Shown piece after piece: positions 63,935 to 64,000 of a DNA stretch of 64,000 bases. Source of the stretch: Maribacter polysaccharolyticus (lineage in GTDB: Bacteria; Bacteroidota; Bacteroidia; Flavobacteriales; Flavobacteriaceae); contig NZ_JARBUY010000001.1 of NCBI RefSeq assembly GCF_028882255.1, positions 59,875-123,874 on the forward strand, written 5' to 3'. The stretch's first letter is position 1; each line of letters starts with the position of its first letter. Position numbers and translations under genes: made by a program. The notes under the pieces are model-generated. The model saw only the letters and a list, made by a program, of their open reading frames with translations, ran no database searches and was not told where the DNA came from.

Positions 63935-64000
63935 ACTACTAGGTTATGATTTGTTTTTATTAAAAAGAGAGATAAAATGTTTCAACCCTTCCCAACGATT

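Noticed and set aside
58355..64000. An Rhs or CdiA core gene in the array
   Set aside because: No YD repeats, filamentous haemagglutinin repeats or toxin core are visible; only starts, small genes and immunity-like genes. The polymorphic-toxin idea is kept as inference only.

Overview
The window looks like a chromosome segment of a member of the Bacteroidota, most likely a marine flavobacterium (Flavobacteriaceae). The signs are several TAnnTTTG-type -7 promoter boxes, no obvious Shine-Dalgarno sites, lineage-typical genes (DUF4290, GIN-domain DUF2807, a MurA with Asp at the usual Cys position, DUF2891) and moderately A+T-rich DNA. This assignment is inference from gene content; no rRNA is present.

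Layout. 1-561: a partial FmdE-like gene. 0.97-6.4 kb: an RND efflux operon (TolC, adaptor, pump) with a 14-bp palindrome directly upstream of its predicted promoter. 7.0-10.0 kb: gamma-glutamyltransferase and a KDG kinase. 11.8-16.4 kb: a tight operon of a DUF2891 lipoprotein, an NRAMP-related transporter that has lost the metal ligands, and 5-oxoprolinase PxpA-PxpB-PxpC. 16.4-18.5 kb: nitroreductase and aldehyde dehydrogenase. 18.9-34.8 kb: branched-chain amino acid synthesis, with ilvD-ilvB-ilvN-ilvC-ilvA on the plus strand and leuC-leuD-leuA-leuB on the minus strand, separated by gapN and an MFS exporter. The leu operon is interrupted by a four-helix-bundle (23S IVS-type) gene. 35.4-37.9 kb: PEP synthase. 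38-46.8 kb: a methyltransferase followed by an archease stub, a frameshifted AI-2E-family permease, a nucleotide-transporter-like/HEAT fusion, an MscS channel, a LapA-like protein and a GIN-domain protein.

46.9-49.9 kb is a small graveyard of mobile DNA around an M19 dipeptidase: an IS3-family remnant, a tyrosine-recombinase N-terminal remnant with two in-frame stops, and tRNA-Met(CAT) with its own terminator. 50-58.4 kb is ordinary housekeeping: a START-like protein, a class IV aminotransferase, YqgE, HU, Fmt, RecQ, an ATPase, DUF493, DUF4290 and MurA.

58.4-64 kb is the most unusual part. It is visibly more A+T-rich in its genes and consists of minus-strand gene modules. Five copies (one badly decayed) of the same upstream DNA plus a signal-peptide start lie in front of or between them. 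In the three modules with intact genes, the start copy is followed by a small soluble protein (one resembling the CdiI/DUF1436 immunity family) and then a two-TM protein with a large loop. Palindromic intergenic repeats are scattered through the array and in at least one gene are read in frame as GTS-x-x-LALAG. I interpret this as the remains of a polymorphic-toxin/immunity or secreted-protein diversification locus. The toxin or core gene itself is not in the window, so that remains an inference.

The metabolic genes connect: IlvA makes 2-oxobutyrate, IlvBN/IlvC/IlvD make the branched oxo acids, and LeuABCD extends oxoisovalerate to leucine. GGT and PxpABC could act on extracellular glutathione-type peptides and 5-oxoproline, respectively, to yield glutamate.
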